NCBI GenBank assembly: GCA_964016885.1
Contig: OZ024743.1
Location: 10,524,439-10,588,438 of the forward strand
Direction of reading: 5' to 3'
Origin: Eledone cirrhosa
Taxonomy: Eukaryota; Mollusca; Cephalopoda; Octopoda; Eledonidae
DNA length: 64,000 nt
The position numbers and the translations under genes were made by a program. The notes under the pieces were generated by a model. It made no database searches, had not been told where the DNA came from, and worked only from the letters and a program-made list of their open reading frames with translations. Positions 45,984 through 56,790 of this stretch are shown one piece after another (positions within the stretch are counted from its first letter, which is position 1; the number at the start of each line of letters is the position of its first letter).

Positions 45984-46206
45984 TTAACCCATTTAAACCA
46001 GCCGTATCCAGCCAGATTTCTCTCACCTTTTTCTGTTTAAACCGACTGTAACTACCCCCTCATACTGACGTTAAGGTATTGTTCTCAAAATAAATAATAT
46101 CAAAATCTCATAAATTCGATATTATGTGAGATAATGATGTAAGGTAAAGCCTTTCCTATGAAAACATAATAGTAAATACAGAGTAATGCAAATGCTAAAG
46201 GGTTAA
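45984..46206. mobile_element. MITE family E (piggyBac-like)
   Basis: 215 bases between TTAA at 45984-45987 and TTAA at 46203-46206. It begins CCCATTTAAACC and ends TGCTAAAGGG, so the first and last three bases are CCC and GGG. TTAA duplication and CCC/GGG termini are the known signs of piggyBac-type elements. There is no coding capacity. Confidence 0.7.
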
Positions 46207-46299
46207 ATTGACTACTCCCATTTCGCTAATGTGTAGCCCACATTAATGTATTGCACATATAATGTTACTGCTGCTACATACAAAAACAACCTGGCCTGC

Positions 46300-46780
46300 A
46301 TTCAATGTAATGTTATTTGGCCCTGATGCATTCACAAACATGCTATATCTATTCTGTGGCAGACTGCTACTTTCTGTATAATGCCATTGAGGTAAGGCAA
46401 TGTTGGAGTACCCTCTCTAAGGTGCAGACCTAGGCAAGATTAGTGTGGAAGACCAGTAGTTACCCATACAACAAGTTTCCTCTATCCATATCTATGCTAC
46501 CAATGTTGTCTATGGGAAGGGTCAGAGCCAATATAGCTCAGCTGTATCACAGAAGTTACCAAAACAAAGTTGATAACAATGTCAGGCTACTTATGAACTC
46601 CAGCTCTGGGTTTGATCTCATGTTTATTTCTGAAACCTTTGACATGAGTAGGTATGATGTCAAAGCTGTGGAGGTTTTTAAAATCAGATTGCTTTCTACA
46701 TATGACAATTTCTGTCTATCCAAAGCACAGTGCAAAACCAACTTTCTATTCACAGTGCCTGTCATAAGAAGCACATTTTA
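46300..46780. other. Unassigned segment, possibly an old repeat
   Basis: Somewhat richer in G and C than its flanks. A plus frame of 113 codons (46443-46781) and a minus frame (46556-46774) overlap; neither has a recognisable motif. aggtgcagacctaggcaag and aactccagctctgggtttg look like interspersed repeat words, but there is no second copy in this window. Confidence 0.3.
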
Positions 46781-47060
46781 GAAGTGGGAGTTTTTCCCTG
46801 CCGCCACTCTTTGGCTTCACTGCCTTGGAACTATGTTATATCTACTAGCACACAAATCTGTTACTTTTGTTCTCTACATATGCTTCAGAAATGTACTTGT
46901 TTAGTAACTGGCTTGATTTGATGTGATGAAACTGAAATAATTATAACAGAAGTGTCCTTTTAACCATTTAAAACCCCACAAAACTATGTTCACCCTTGTA
47001 TATTTTGATTATTTCTTAAAAGTAATATGAACTGTTCAAAATGCTTCAGTGTACTTCTAT

Positions 47061-47114
47061 AACCTGGTCACTGGCACAATTCCATTGCATTGGAAATGTG
47101 TCAGTAACCAGGTT
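47061..47114. repeat. Imperfect hairpin, 24-bp arms
   Basis: Arms beginning aacctggtcactggcac and ending gtgtcagtaaccaggtt pair at about 20 of 24 positions around a 6-base loop. It lies about 100 bases after aaccatttaaaacccc (46961), which resembles a family E start, so it may be the middle of another MITE. Confidence 0.65.
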
Positions 47115-47504
47115 GCAGAAATGCTAGAAAACCTCTTAACACTTCATAGTTAATAATAGTACTATTACAAAATCAACAAAATTGGATATAACAGTTTCTG
47201 TATATTTTTAAATGGCTAACATGGCTTCCACATAGTAATTGTATTATAGCTTCTACTCCCTAACAGACTGATTCCACTTCTACTGAAGCCTTCTGCCAGT
47301 ATATACCACTCCTACTCTTATTGTTTCTACTGCATTTCACGCAACAAATCCTACAGTAACACTTTGTTCTGTTCTCTATGCATCCCTCAATGTAGTCATC
47401 TGGAATTTCTTCTCAGCCTACATTTTCACTTCATCCATCATGGGTATTACTATTTTCCTTCTCCTTGCAGCATATATTATTATTTTGAACCAGGTTAGCT
47501 TTGT
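47115..47504. other. Noncoding stretch
   Basis: No gene or recognised repeat is visible. Confidence 0.45.
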
Positions 47505-47762
47505 TTAACTCTTTCAATACTATATTTCTAATGAAAGATACTATAATTTTCAAATTATCATGAAAATAATCGAAGATTTGTGGGGATGTACTAAAATGAA
47601 TGCCTTTCTCGTTATTAGCTAATTATTGGAACATAACTTAACAAAGGTTTCTACATAAAGTTATGAGGGAGGTTTTTAGATAAATATCAACATTTTGAAA
47701 TGAACAGCTTTGTATCATAGAACCAGGAACAATGTCAGGTAGTTTGATGTCAAAAGAATTAA
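47505..47762. mobile_element. MITE family D (piggyBac-like), complete
   Basis: 250 bases between TTAA at 47505-47508 and TTAA at 47759-47762. Ends: CTCTTTCAATACT and GTCAAAAGAA, consistent with diverged CCCTTT and AAAGGG. The interior is shared with 26806-27107 (tatttctaatgaaaga, gaacataacttaacaaa) and 16526-16674. Confidence 0.65.
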
Positions 47763-47767
47763 ACTGA

Positions 47768-48872
47768 TCTCTATATATATAAAACAGAGGATGTCTGTCT
47801 GTGTGTGTCTGTGTAAATCCCTAATTTCAAACTTTACACATGCATTACTTATATTTCTTGAAGTGCAATGGGCTAAAAAAATTTAACTTTTTCTGCCCTA
47901 GGTGAAAAACCAATTCTGTCCTAGGCGAAAAACTGCATTTTAAAGTCATTTTTAGGCTTTTTTGATAAACTTAAAGATAATCTGGCCGATTTCCTCGAAA
48001 TTTGTAGCACATTAGTTAATCCCCTCGCATTGCCGTGGACGAAAGAAATTTCTGATTCCATTAATGGTTTCTAGGAAATTTATGAATTAGCATTGGGCAT
48101 TACATGCCATTTTCATTTTCAATATAAACACTACTTAAACATTGTAAGTAGCGTATAATATTTTGTTAAAAATTTGGTTTATTTAACAGAGGACACAACA
48201 CTTACTTTTAAGCAGGACCATTTTCGGGGGATTGAGGAAATGTGGAGGACCTTAAAATTTTTGTCAGCGCCCTGTTGACGCTTCGTGCTTTCATCACACG
48301 CAAATTCGGGTCCTGTCGACATTGCTGTGTTATTGACACCATAAAACTCACGTCTGTGCTACTTCTACTAAGACCCCTTTTGTTGCACCTACACCACAGT
48401 ATGAATGTCCTGCACAAATACGCCGAACAGCGGTTGTGCTAATTCCGTGGTGACTCCTTTTGTTGCACCTTTGTTGCTGTGTAAATGCAGTGCAACCAGT
48501 TCTGCCCAGCATTTGTGCTAATTGCAATATGACGCCCTTCTGCTGCAGCTGTCTTGCCATGCTGATTTCGTCATCTCAATATCCTTAAACGTACATCCCT
48601 ACTTGGTTTTCACACAATTGACTACGTCGCTCCTTCAGACTGATGTGTGTTCCCCATCCAGACTTACGATATACATCGCCTCACAACACTTACTCCTTTC
48701 GCATACAGGATTTCCGCAATCAGCTCACTGCTGTTCTACATTTCCAGTAGAGGAACAATTATTCCCTGAGAATAAGGGAATTCAAAAAGTACACAGCTAC
48801 ATTCCTAAACCTTTGCATATGTGTGTTGCTATTCACGTTTCCTACCCCGTGCAATGCCAGGTCCTGCTGCTA
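47768..48872 (+). mobile_element. Non-autonomous Helitron
   Basis: The 5' end tctctatatatataaaac, followed by a TGTCTG repeat, starts with TC right after an A (47767). The 3' end has ccccgtgcaatgccaggtc and then ctgctgcta, directly before T (48873). These ends match the remembered pattern of animal Helitrons (TC start, GC-rich hairpin-like word, CTRR end, insertion between A and T). The final G of CTAG is missing or changed. No Rep/helicase is encoded within 1.1 kb. The interior contains an 80-base tandem repeat. Confidence 0.75.
48355..48575 (+). repeat. 80-bp tandem repeat inside the Helitron
   Basis: tgtgcta starts lie at 48355, 48435 and 48514; ccttttgttgcacct follows in units 1 and 2 and cccttctgctgcagct in unit 3. 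About 2.7 diverged units. Confidence 0.8.
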
Positions 48873-49782
48873 TGATAAAAAGCTTTCCAGCTGTGACCAT
48901 GCCATTGTTTTATGTATATAGGATTACATTATCTAATGCTTTTCTCCCCTTCTAAGATGGTAAGGTGTAATTTGAAGAGATTTTGTTTGCTATTTCTAGA
49001 AGATCTAAAAACCATGTAGAGGCTCTCCCATTAGATTGTCTGCACTATATGATATTTTCTTTTGTTAAAATATATCATAAATCAATATAGCTGGAAATTT
49101 CATAATGTTGGTAATTAGCTGGATGTTACTATTTTACTCAGTGTTCATGTGTGTATATGTGCATGTATGTGTGTATATGTGCATGTATGTGTGTTTGCAT
49201 AGGTGTGCACTTACATATGCTTGTTTCAAGTGTTGTATTTTCCTCTAATGTAATGCCAATTATTTGAGGTTCAAATTGTGCTTTTACAAAAGTAAAAACA
49301 AGCATGGGTTTATCAGGATTTTATCACAGAAATTTCCGCATACTGTCTTTTCATATATAATTCACAAAAACATACTCCTAGGTATTTATGATCAATTACT
49401 TTGCTGAGATCAACATATGTGAAGACAAAATGTAGATTATATTTTAGGCAAAATAATAGTACCAGAATTGTACACGTTAGGAATAAATTTAATTTTTCTC
49501 TCACTCTCTTTCATTCCACTGAACTTTTAATCTTGGTTCTCAACATTGGTCTTTCAAATGTTTTTACCATATTTATAATGAAGCATTTTCTGCTGCCTTT
49601 TTGAATCCCAACTCTACGCTCCTCTCTAAGTTCAATATGAACTAGGTAAGTGATAATGAGCGACAGTATTCATTTATCAAATAATGGTAGTTAAGATGGG
49701 ATTAAATCACCGTAATATATATATATATATATATGCTTGGAGAGAGATGGGCTTCGCATACATATATATATAAATATATATA
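48873..49782. other. AT-rich noncoding stretch
   Basis: No gene is visible. A GTGTATATGTGCATGTAT-type repeat lies at about 49150-49195 and AT repeats at 49714-49734 and 49759-49782. Confidence 0.5.
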
Positions 49783-49810
49783 CTAGACCACCCATGACCC
49801 GTTGGGTGCA
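49783..49810 (-). other. Possible Helitron 3' terminus
   Basis: On the minus strand: a hairpin with six-base arms (CACCCA / TGGGTG, 8-base loop, 49789-49808), two bases, then CTAG (49783-49786) followed by T. This is the shape of a Helitron 3' end. No matching 5' end is found on the right side within 1 kb. Confidence 0.4.
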
Positions 49811-50825
49811 CTTTACTTGAAAATAACTTTTAAATAATTAAAATATACACAGGCATTTATATAATGTAAAATGAAATTGGAAGGCTCATATATATGTGTG
49901 TGTCTCTCTCTCTTCCATTTGCCTTCTCTGTCTCCTCTTCTCTCACAACCATTATCTCTTTCTCTTTCAATTTTAGTCTTCGCATTTATTATTACTATAT
50001 ATGTATATATATAGTTTTGCGAGAATACAATGCAACTGGAGGAAACAATAGCACCACTGACGATGTTGCAGATGTGCAACAAAATAACTTTGATAAACTA
50101 TATATATGTGTTTGTGTCTATATTGTATCTGTATTATTTTTTACCATTGGTCAGTCAATGGCAACATTGAGGACCGAATAAATTAGATTACCGATATAAA
50201 AGACACAGACGCGAAAACCAACCAAACAGTGAGTGTGTTCTGTTATTAATTCTGGCAATATTACACAAATATGACCCTCCCCAAGTATAACAATATGTAT
50301 ATATATATATATATGTGTGTGTGTATATATATACATGTATATTGTATTAGCAAGAAATGCACACTGTTACATAACATATTCAAAGAAATGCATTGTTACC
50401 TCATCAGCCACCTTGCAAGCAATGTACTTTTATGCATTAAGGTCATATTGCACTTGTAATGCCAGTTTGTGCAACAAAATGGAACTCACTCTGTTGATGT
50501 GATGCATGTGATACATTGATGAAACAAATGATGGAGAGGAGAACTTATGGATGTCGTTCAACCAAAGGAGATACATATATGAAAATTTACAACTAAAATT
50601 GAGTGACTAAAAGTTTGAGCATGTAAATATATTTAGATATGATCCATACACACGTAAAATTACTTGCAATCAAATGTTTCATAATCTAACAATCTTGCAG
50701 AAGTGCAAGCTAGTGGTAAGAAACTTTCAGAAGAACTGGACAGCCAGCCCATATTGTCAAGCATATTTGAAGATTTGATTGCAATAAAATTTGTGTGTGG
50801 ATGAATTATAATAATTTAGCTCTGT
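49811..50825. other. AT-rich noncoding stretch
   Basis: No gene is visible. AT/GT repeats lie at 50295-50340. ttttagtcttcgcatttatt at 49971 recurs in changed form at 51067, after the hairpin at 50895-51007. Confidence 0.5.
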
Positions 50826-50848
50826 TTCTCTCTCTCTCTCTCTCTCTC

Positions 50849-50881
<33 letters not shown>

Positions 50882-50894
50882 ACTATATATATAT
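50826..50894. repeat. CT/C/CT/AT compound microsatellite
   Basis: CT run, 11-12 C, CT run, then AT. Confidence 0.95.
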
Positions 50895-51007
50895 ATATTT
50901 ATTAAAATAACAGATTAAAGTTTAAGCAAAGAATCGCTGCTTTCACCCTTAACGGGATCTTCTAGCGATTCTTTGCTTAAACTTTAATCTGTTATTTTAA
51001 TAAATAT
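50895..51007. repeat. Perfect 44-bp-arm inverted repeat
   Basis: Arms 50895-50938 and 50964-51007 are exact reverse complements (outer atatttattaaaataac, inner caaagaatcgct). The spacer is 25 bases (gctttcacccttaacgggat and 5 more). It may be a small foldback element or the end of a palindromic MITE. Confidence 0.95.
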
Positions 51008-51689
51008 TTGCTCTACGGTTCTTATATATTTGATATATATTTATCCTTATCGAGCCCTCTTTGGATTTTAGTCTTCAAATTTATTATTATTTCTATATAT
51101 ATATATACAAATGTGTACAAGCACAATACTAGAATAAATACAATTGACTAAGATTCGTTGAATGCAATGACCCAGAGTGGACAGAGTCCAAAGAATTTAA
51201 CTAGGTAAAGAATACAAGAATAAAAAAAGAACGCAGATTGTGATCAATACTTTATGCATTAGATTTCTCTGTGATGTATACTCAACATATATATATTATT
51301 AATATATATATGGCTTTCTGTTATAGCCATATATCTGAAATATAATGTTTACATTGTAACTATCAATCATATTTAACACAGCACTAATGAAATATATAAA
51401 AATCATATAATGTTTGGTATCAAATGTAAGAGTAATGCTAAATACTTAGAGGTTATAAAGAAAACAGGATATATGCTAATACAAGCTTTATAGTTTGTTT
51501 TATATAACATTGATTAATTAACAGGGTTCATTTCCTTGTGAGTAAATCTTTAAAAATATTTATACATAGTTAAAACCTATTGGATAAAATGCAGGCCTTC
51601 CTTCAGTTAATAGTAGCAAGCTGTAGGGATAGTTATTTTGAAACAGAAATTGTAGATTCTGCCAAAGTAAACTAAATGTCATTATATTT
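51008..51689. other. AT-rich noncoding stretch
   Basis: No gene is visible. A small hairpin around atatatggct/agccatatat lies at 51302-51333. Confidence 0.5.
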
Positions 51690-52182
51690 ATTCCAATCAT
51701 CATCATTGCCATCATTTCCCTTTTATGTTCCATACTTACATGGGCCCAATGTTATGAGGTTAGCCAAGTCACGCGACCACGTTTTGCTCATACAATCCAA
51801 TTTGGGTTTGGTTTTCTACAGCTGGATTCCTTTCTTAATCCCACCCACATTACTGGGAGAATATTTCATGGCACTGCCACTAACAGCTAACATGGTATAC
51901 AGAGTATTTTTTTTCATGGCACCACAACTACCAGCTTAGAGAGTAGACAGGGTGTTTTTTGTCCTGGCACCAGTATGACCACCTGACAGAGTGGACTCAA
52001 TGTTTTTATGTTATACACCCACTTTACAGAATAGGGTTTTTTGTGAGAAAGTAAGCACCTTGTCATGGGTGACCTTGAAGAAAGGGAGCTGCACTTGATA
52101 GTATATTAGGGATTGTGTCCAGCTTTCTATGCAAGCATAGGTTGGAGAGGAAAGGTGTATCAGGGATGTAGCAGGGAGCACA
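51690..52182 (-). repeat. LINE 3' UTR, diverged
   Basis: It starts with catcatcattgccatcattt, then acagctggattcctttctta and three units of the 48-base type (gtttttt-catggcacca words at about 51850, 51915 and 51960). A single LINE 3' end, cut off before the coding part. Confidence 0.65.
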
Positions 52183-53250
52183 ACACCATCATCATTATCA
52201 TCATGGTTAAATGTCTATTTTTCATGTCCTCCTAAACCTGCCAGGTTGTGAAGGTCTGAGACTAGCCCAAAAAGGTGACCACATCTAGTTCATACATTTC
52301 ATTTTGGCAAGACGTCCATGATTGGATGCCCTTCAAACCCCATCAGAGCATTTTATCATGGTACGAGGTGGGGTGTGCCTGGATTTCCATAGCATGAGTT
52401 AGTTGTGAATGTGGAGTACATCTGTCATTTTGTGTTGATAGAGTTTGACTGGATTAGGAGAGGAGATAAAGGGAGTTGTCTTTCCATGCTGGAAAGCGTT
52501 GAACAAGCAAAGTGGGGTTGGGGGAAGCGAATGAGAGAATGCTAAGGTAGGGCACTTATCTAGTGAGGGGTAAGGGATAGGAGTATTAAGATGGGGGCAT
52601 TGTATTAGAAAGATTGAGGCAAACTAGCATCCTCTTAATGCTTGTATCATCCTGATGTGCAAGTATACAGGTCTTCTGCAGTATTAACTGTCAACCGTGA
52701 ACTTAATCCTACATCATCTTCTTTGTGAGGTTTAATTGCATGCGGTCAGCTTTTATCACACCACAAGCTTTCCTGTGTCTTCCTATTCCATAGTTTCCAT
52801 CAATTTCAAGCATCTTGCACATCTTTATAAAGATGTCATGCATCACACATTCATACCATCACAGTTCTCCTGCATACTGCATCTGACCCATATGCACTGT
52901 TTCTCTCTCAGTTCATTGATGCTTCATTGCTCATTGTTCATGTACGCTATTATTACACATGAATTGGAGCATGCTAGTTTCATTTTGTTCCAACCTTCAT
53001 CTGCACATAAAACTCAAGTCTCACATCGATGCAACATTGCCACTTGCTTAAAAGCATCATACATTTTTCTTTTTTGTTATTGTTTTTTTAGAAAAACTCC
53101 CTTTTGCTAGCAGTGGTAGTAGCTCCCTGAAGTTTTTTCATCCCATTCTCACTCTGGCTACTATATTTTCAGAACCTCCACTGCTAATTTAATTACTTAA
53201 ATAAAAAAAACTGACAACTATTTCTAAGGATTCTGCTGAACATTTGCTAA
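52183..53250 (-). mobile_element. RTE-like LINE, old copy, minus strand
   Basis: A tail at 52183-52230 (catcatcattatcatcatgg) and ttggatgcccttcaaaccc are followed by the C-terminal coding region on the minus strand. Words from the RNACMLRWMC/NIRERQSINEL region (tacgctattattacacatg), the DACIRTAMLHGSET region (cacatcgatgcaacattgcc) and GCSES (ttttcagaacctccactgc) are visible. It ends near 53250. Many frame breaks. Confidence 0.7.
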
Positions 53251-53419
53251 AGCTTATTTCACTTCCTCTGCATTGCAGGCCATGCTACCAGAGTTTGTGG
53301 ATGAAGTGATTAGGTTGTAGATGAAGAATGTGTCACAGCATGTCACAGCCCAGATAAGAGATTTACCTCCCTTGAATAGGAAAAGAGCAATTCTATCAGT
53401 GTGCTTGTTGTCTCCATGA

Positions 53420-54065
53420 TCAAGGCCTATGGTTCAAGTTGTGATGAGAAGCTGGCTGCATCTAGGCTCCTACTCATTATGTCATTTAGAGCAGCATGTC
53501 AGGGGAACTGGTCTGATAGTGGAGGGCAGGGATTTTTCCATCTCTTGCAAGTATATAATCACTGTTGGCACAACAATTAGTGCATATAAGTGGAGTTTAG
53601 TGCCTTTGTTAATGGAAGATTTCGACCATATAAGCTTCAAGAACTGAAAGACAGTGCTGAAAGATAATACTTTCCTGAATCTCATTTCTATATCAGTTCT
53701 TGAGTTGTAATTTTTAGTGAGGGTACTGCCCAGACACACAGTGTCAATAGACATCAGAATCTAGTCCTTCACCTGGACTGGAGGTTGTTGTGCCTCCCAT
53801 ATATTTATCTCTTTGGTCTTTTCAATGTTGATTTTAAAACCAACGTTTGAACTGCAGTTGCTAAGTCTAGTGACTATGTCCTACATTAAAGTAGATGTAG
53901 TACTAAGAAGTACCAGATAGTCAGTAAAGTCAAGGTCTGTACTAAGAAGTACCAGACAGTCAGTAAAGTCAAGGTCTGTGTATTTTTCTTGTCTCCAATT
54001 TGAGGCCATTTACTGAATCCTCATGATGAAATAAATTACCAACAAGAACATAAAAGAGGACAGGA
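53420..54065 (-). mobile_element. Third LINE family, post-catalytic part of the reverse transcriptase
   Basis: The minus frame 53482-53754 reads DTVCLGSTLTKNYNSRTDIE, then SKSSINKGTKLHLYALIVVP. This is the YLGS(T)-x-I...R, then S--TK--LY-A-VVP-LLYGCETW pattern of another LINE reverse transcriptase. The part nearer the catalytic centre decays at 53755-54065, with words (ttgattttaaaaccaacg) that would fit GFKINIEKT. It differs from both the RTE-like family and LINE-2. Confidence 0.6.
53902..53979. repeat. 39-bp tandem duplication
   Basis: Two adjacent 39-base units (start actaagaagtaccaga) at 53902 and 53941 differ at a single position. It lies within the third LINE. Confidence 0.93.
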
Positions 54066-54530
54066 CACATCCAACATATTACAAAATAATTTTGCTAGAC
54101 TTGTCAAAGTGTTGTAATTGAATTAATTTAAGCAAATGTTTAAGCAAACTCAGCATATATATAGAATGTTATATTCATTAGGGAAGTGAAAGAGAATTCT
54201 TAAAACATTCTGAAGCAACATCTGCATTATTAGTGATAGTCAATGATTGAAACATTGTAAAAGTAACAGTAAAATCACTTCATGGAAACTGACTCGAGTA
54301 ATCAATAGCAAACATTATTCTTTAATTGGCAACTAAGGTAGTTAAATACATTTGAGACAATGCATTGATTAATATATAATTGTGTTGAATTTAGAAGAAA
54401 TGTTGGCAGGATTGTAGTTTTTTTTTTTACTATTTTTAAATGTTCCTGTCAAAGCCAGTTGAGTAAATTTGGCTGCAATTTGAACTTAGAAATCTTTTGT
54501 TAAAACATACAAACTTGCTGATTCTACTTT
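54066..54530. other. AT-rich noncoding stretch
   Basis: No gene or recognised repeat is visible. Confidence 0.5.
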
Positions 54531-54572
54531 CTCCCCCCCCCCCCCTCTCTCCCCCCCCCCTCTCTCTCTCTC

Positions 54573-54613
<41 letters not shown>
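54531..54613. repeat. C/CT/AT compound microsatellite
   Basis: C runs (10 and 10), CT runs, then TA units. Confidence 0.95.
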
Positions 54614-54615
<2 letters not shown>

Positions 54616-55486
54616 CCCTCTGCCAGAATAACACTTCTTTTTCTAAAGCAAATTCAGTCTATGATTTATTAGTTTCTTCTAAGCTCATATAAAGTGATTA
54701 TTGCGAAATAAGTTTAGCCAATCAAGTCAAGCAGAACGGATATGATAGTTTTCGTATTTGGGTACCACTCGCAAATTCAATTCCAGTATAGAAATCATTG
54801 TAAATTCATCATTCTTCTGGCCAAATTTTATTTTACTGTCTATGTCTCCTCCAAAGTTTCTGCTCCAGCAAACACCAGCTGCACTTCCTGGTCTACATCC
54901 AAGCAGTTCACTTATTACTTCCTTAACGTTTATTACCTTATTCTCTTCTTCAAAGAATACTTGTAATATTTCGTTTATTCTCAGTGACTTTGGGACTAAA
55001 ATAACTTTGTAATTCTACAATTGTTCTTAACTGCCGTCATCTGCTTGCTGTCAAAATATATTCTTATTCAGCATAAATCTGAACAAAAATACCTTCTTGT
55101 TTTGTAGTGGTATTGGCTATATACTATGGAATTTTTTAAAACATATTTATAAATTTCAATAATAATAGTTATGTTTCTACATTTTCTCATATAAGATACC
55201 ATGTTTTTAACTTCTTTTAATGTTACATCAAAAGATGTTCATTTTTATATGTAAATATCTCTTTCCAAACAGAGATATCTAAAGAAATCGTTTTATTTTC
55301 AATTTCTAAATCGATTATATTTGTTTTATAATATTCTGAACTATTAGCTTCATCTTCCAAGATCAAACATTTTAAACATTTATATATACTCCACTTTTTT
55401 ACTAGTTGTTCATCAATTGATATCAGGTGTCATATTCTTGGATGCATACATATAACTGGACTAGCTTGAAATCTTTATATCTAAAC
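54614..55486. other. AT-rich noncoding stretch
   Basis: No gene is visible. Two overlapping plus frames (54742-54966, 54758-55012) lack any recognisable motif. Confidence 0.5.
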
Positions 55487-55692
55487 TAAGTGGTTTCTTG
55501 TATAGGCACAAGGCCAGCATATTTGGGGGAGGGGGAAGTCGATTAAATCGATCCCGGTGCATGACTGGTACTTTATTTTATCGACCCCATAAGGTGGAAA
55601 GGCAAAGTTAACCTCAGATTATAAAGGGCCGCAACTCTATTCTGCAAAGCATGGCGTCTAACCCTCTACTGATACAGCCAATCCACCAAATG
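55487..55692 (-). mobile_element. SINE family B, long subfamily
   Basis: It carries aagtcgattaaatcgatccc between the cacaaggccagc and gactggtactttattttatc words. The B-box part is deleted: the sequence goes from ttaacctcag straight to attataaagggcc. Confidence 0.85.
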
Positions 55693-56069
55693 CTATTTGT
55701 TTTCCACCATTAAACCTCTAAAATATATACCATTAAACTTACAATCTTTTAGCTTATGTAGAATCTGGTTCAGTAGTAATTATTGGACAACTGATAACAC
55801 CCAGAGATCAATTCACTTGGAGCATAATAGAGTGATGTGATGTAATGTGTTTGAAGTATTGCAGAATATGTAAAATACAGTGTATTTTAAAAGGCTACAG
55901 CCATTCAGATCAAACATAACTATAATAAATATATTGAAATATCACTTTACAAATATTTTAGTATTCCTGGTATTTTGAGTTAAAATAACTCCTTATGGAA
56001 GTGTTATGGAACGAGAGTGTGAGAGAGGCATATTGATTCATTATGAGATAAATATAATGAAGATGTAGT
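55693..56069. other. AT-rich noncoding stretch
   Basis: No gene or recognised repeat is visible. Confidence 0.5.
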
Positions 56070-56220
56070 TATCGGTTTCTAAATTTGGTTGAAAGGTAGA
56101 GTCAATTAAATCAACACCATTACTTGACTGGTACTTTATTTTATTAACCAATGAAAGGATGAAATGCCAAATTGACCTAGGCAGGATTCGAACTTAGAAC
56201 ATAAAGAACAAGAACAAATA
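56070..56220 (-). mobile_element. SINE family B, diverged, cut
   Basis: gtttctaaatttggttgaaa, gactggtactttattttatt and gcaggattcgaacttagaac give the family B order. It stops at 56220, where a LINE tail begins, and its head is missing. Confidence 0.7.
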
Positions 56221-56392
56221 ATCATCATGATCATCGTTTTACGTCCGTTCTTCCACGGTTAGCATGCGTTAGACGGGTTGTCCTGTTGTGGGCAGTGTCC
56301 AGTCGGCTGACCATGCCTTGCTCATATGGGAACTGATTCTGGCTTGATTTCTACAGCTGGATGCCCTTCCTAACACCAACCTCATTTACAGT
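56221..56392 (-). repeat. LINE/SINE 3' tail, inserted among SINEs
   Basis: Opens atcatcatgatcatcg, then acgtccgttcttccacgg, gcatgcgttagacgggttg, atggg-type words and ctggatgcccttcctaacac; it ends at ctcatttacagtg. The bases match LINE copy A's tail closely, so it is fairly recent and ends-only. Confidence 0.85.
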
Positions 56393-56790
56393 GATAATAG
56401 TTTCTAAATTTAGCACTAGGCCAGCAATTTGAAGGGAGGTGGGAAAGTCGATTAAATCGAACTCAGTGCATGACTGGTACTTTATTTATCGACCCCATAA
56501 GGAAGAAAGGCAAAGCTAACCTTAGTGGGAGTTAAACTCAGAACAAATAATTGTTTCTACTTTTGGCACAAGGCCAGCAATTACCCAGTGTATTACTGGT
56601 ACTTTATTTTATTGACCCCGTAAGGATGAAAGGCAAAGTTAACCTCGGCGGGATTTGAACTCAGAATGGCAAGGGCCGTAACTCTATGCGTCAAAGCATG
56701 GCGCCCGACCCTCTACCGATACTGCCAATCCACCGCCCTCAAATAATACAATGGATTTTATGCAATGTGCTACAAATTCTGCCAATCCAC
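56393..56790 (-). mobile_element. SINE family B, long subfamily, interrupted by a younger SINE
   Basis: The older SINE is 56393-56543 plus 56748-56790. The first part ends at aactcagaac and the second begins acaatggattttatgc and ends attctgccaatccaccatc, which is the tRNA-like head. Together they give one normal-length element. Confidence 0.85.
56544..56747 (-). mobile_element. SINE family B, short subfamily, nested, with target-site duplication
   Basis: It is flanked by caaataat at 56544-56551 and 56740-56747. The sequence is nearly consensus: ggcggtggattggcagtatc head, B box gagttcaaatcccgcc, gaggttaactttgcctttc, gtaccagtaatacactggg, ggccttgtgccaaaagtag. The copy is young compared with its host SINE. 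Confidence 0.93.

Noticed and set aside
46443..46781. Possible small host gene (113 codons)
   Set aside because: No ATG at its 5' end, no known domain, and the region looks like an old repeat.
47061..47114. microRNA precursor
   Set aside because: The hairpin is imperfect but lies next to MITE-like sequence; MITE origin is simpler and there is no expression evidence.
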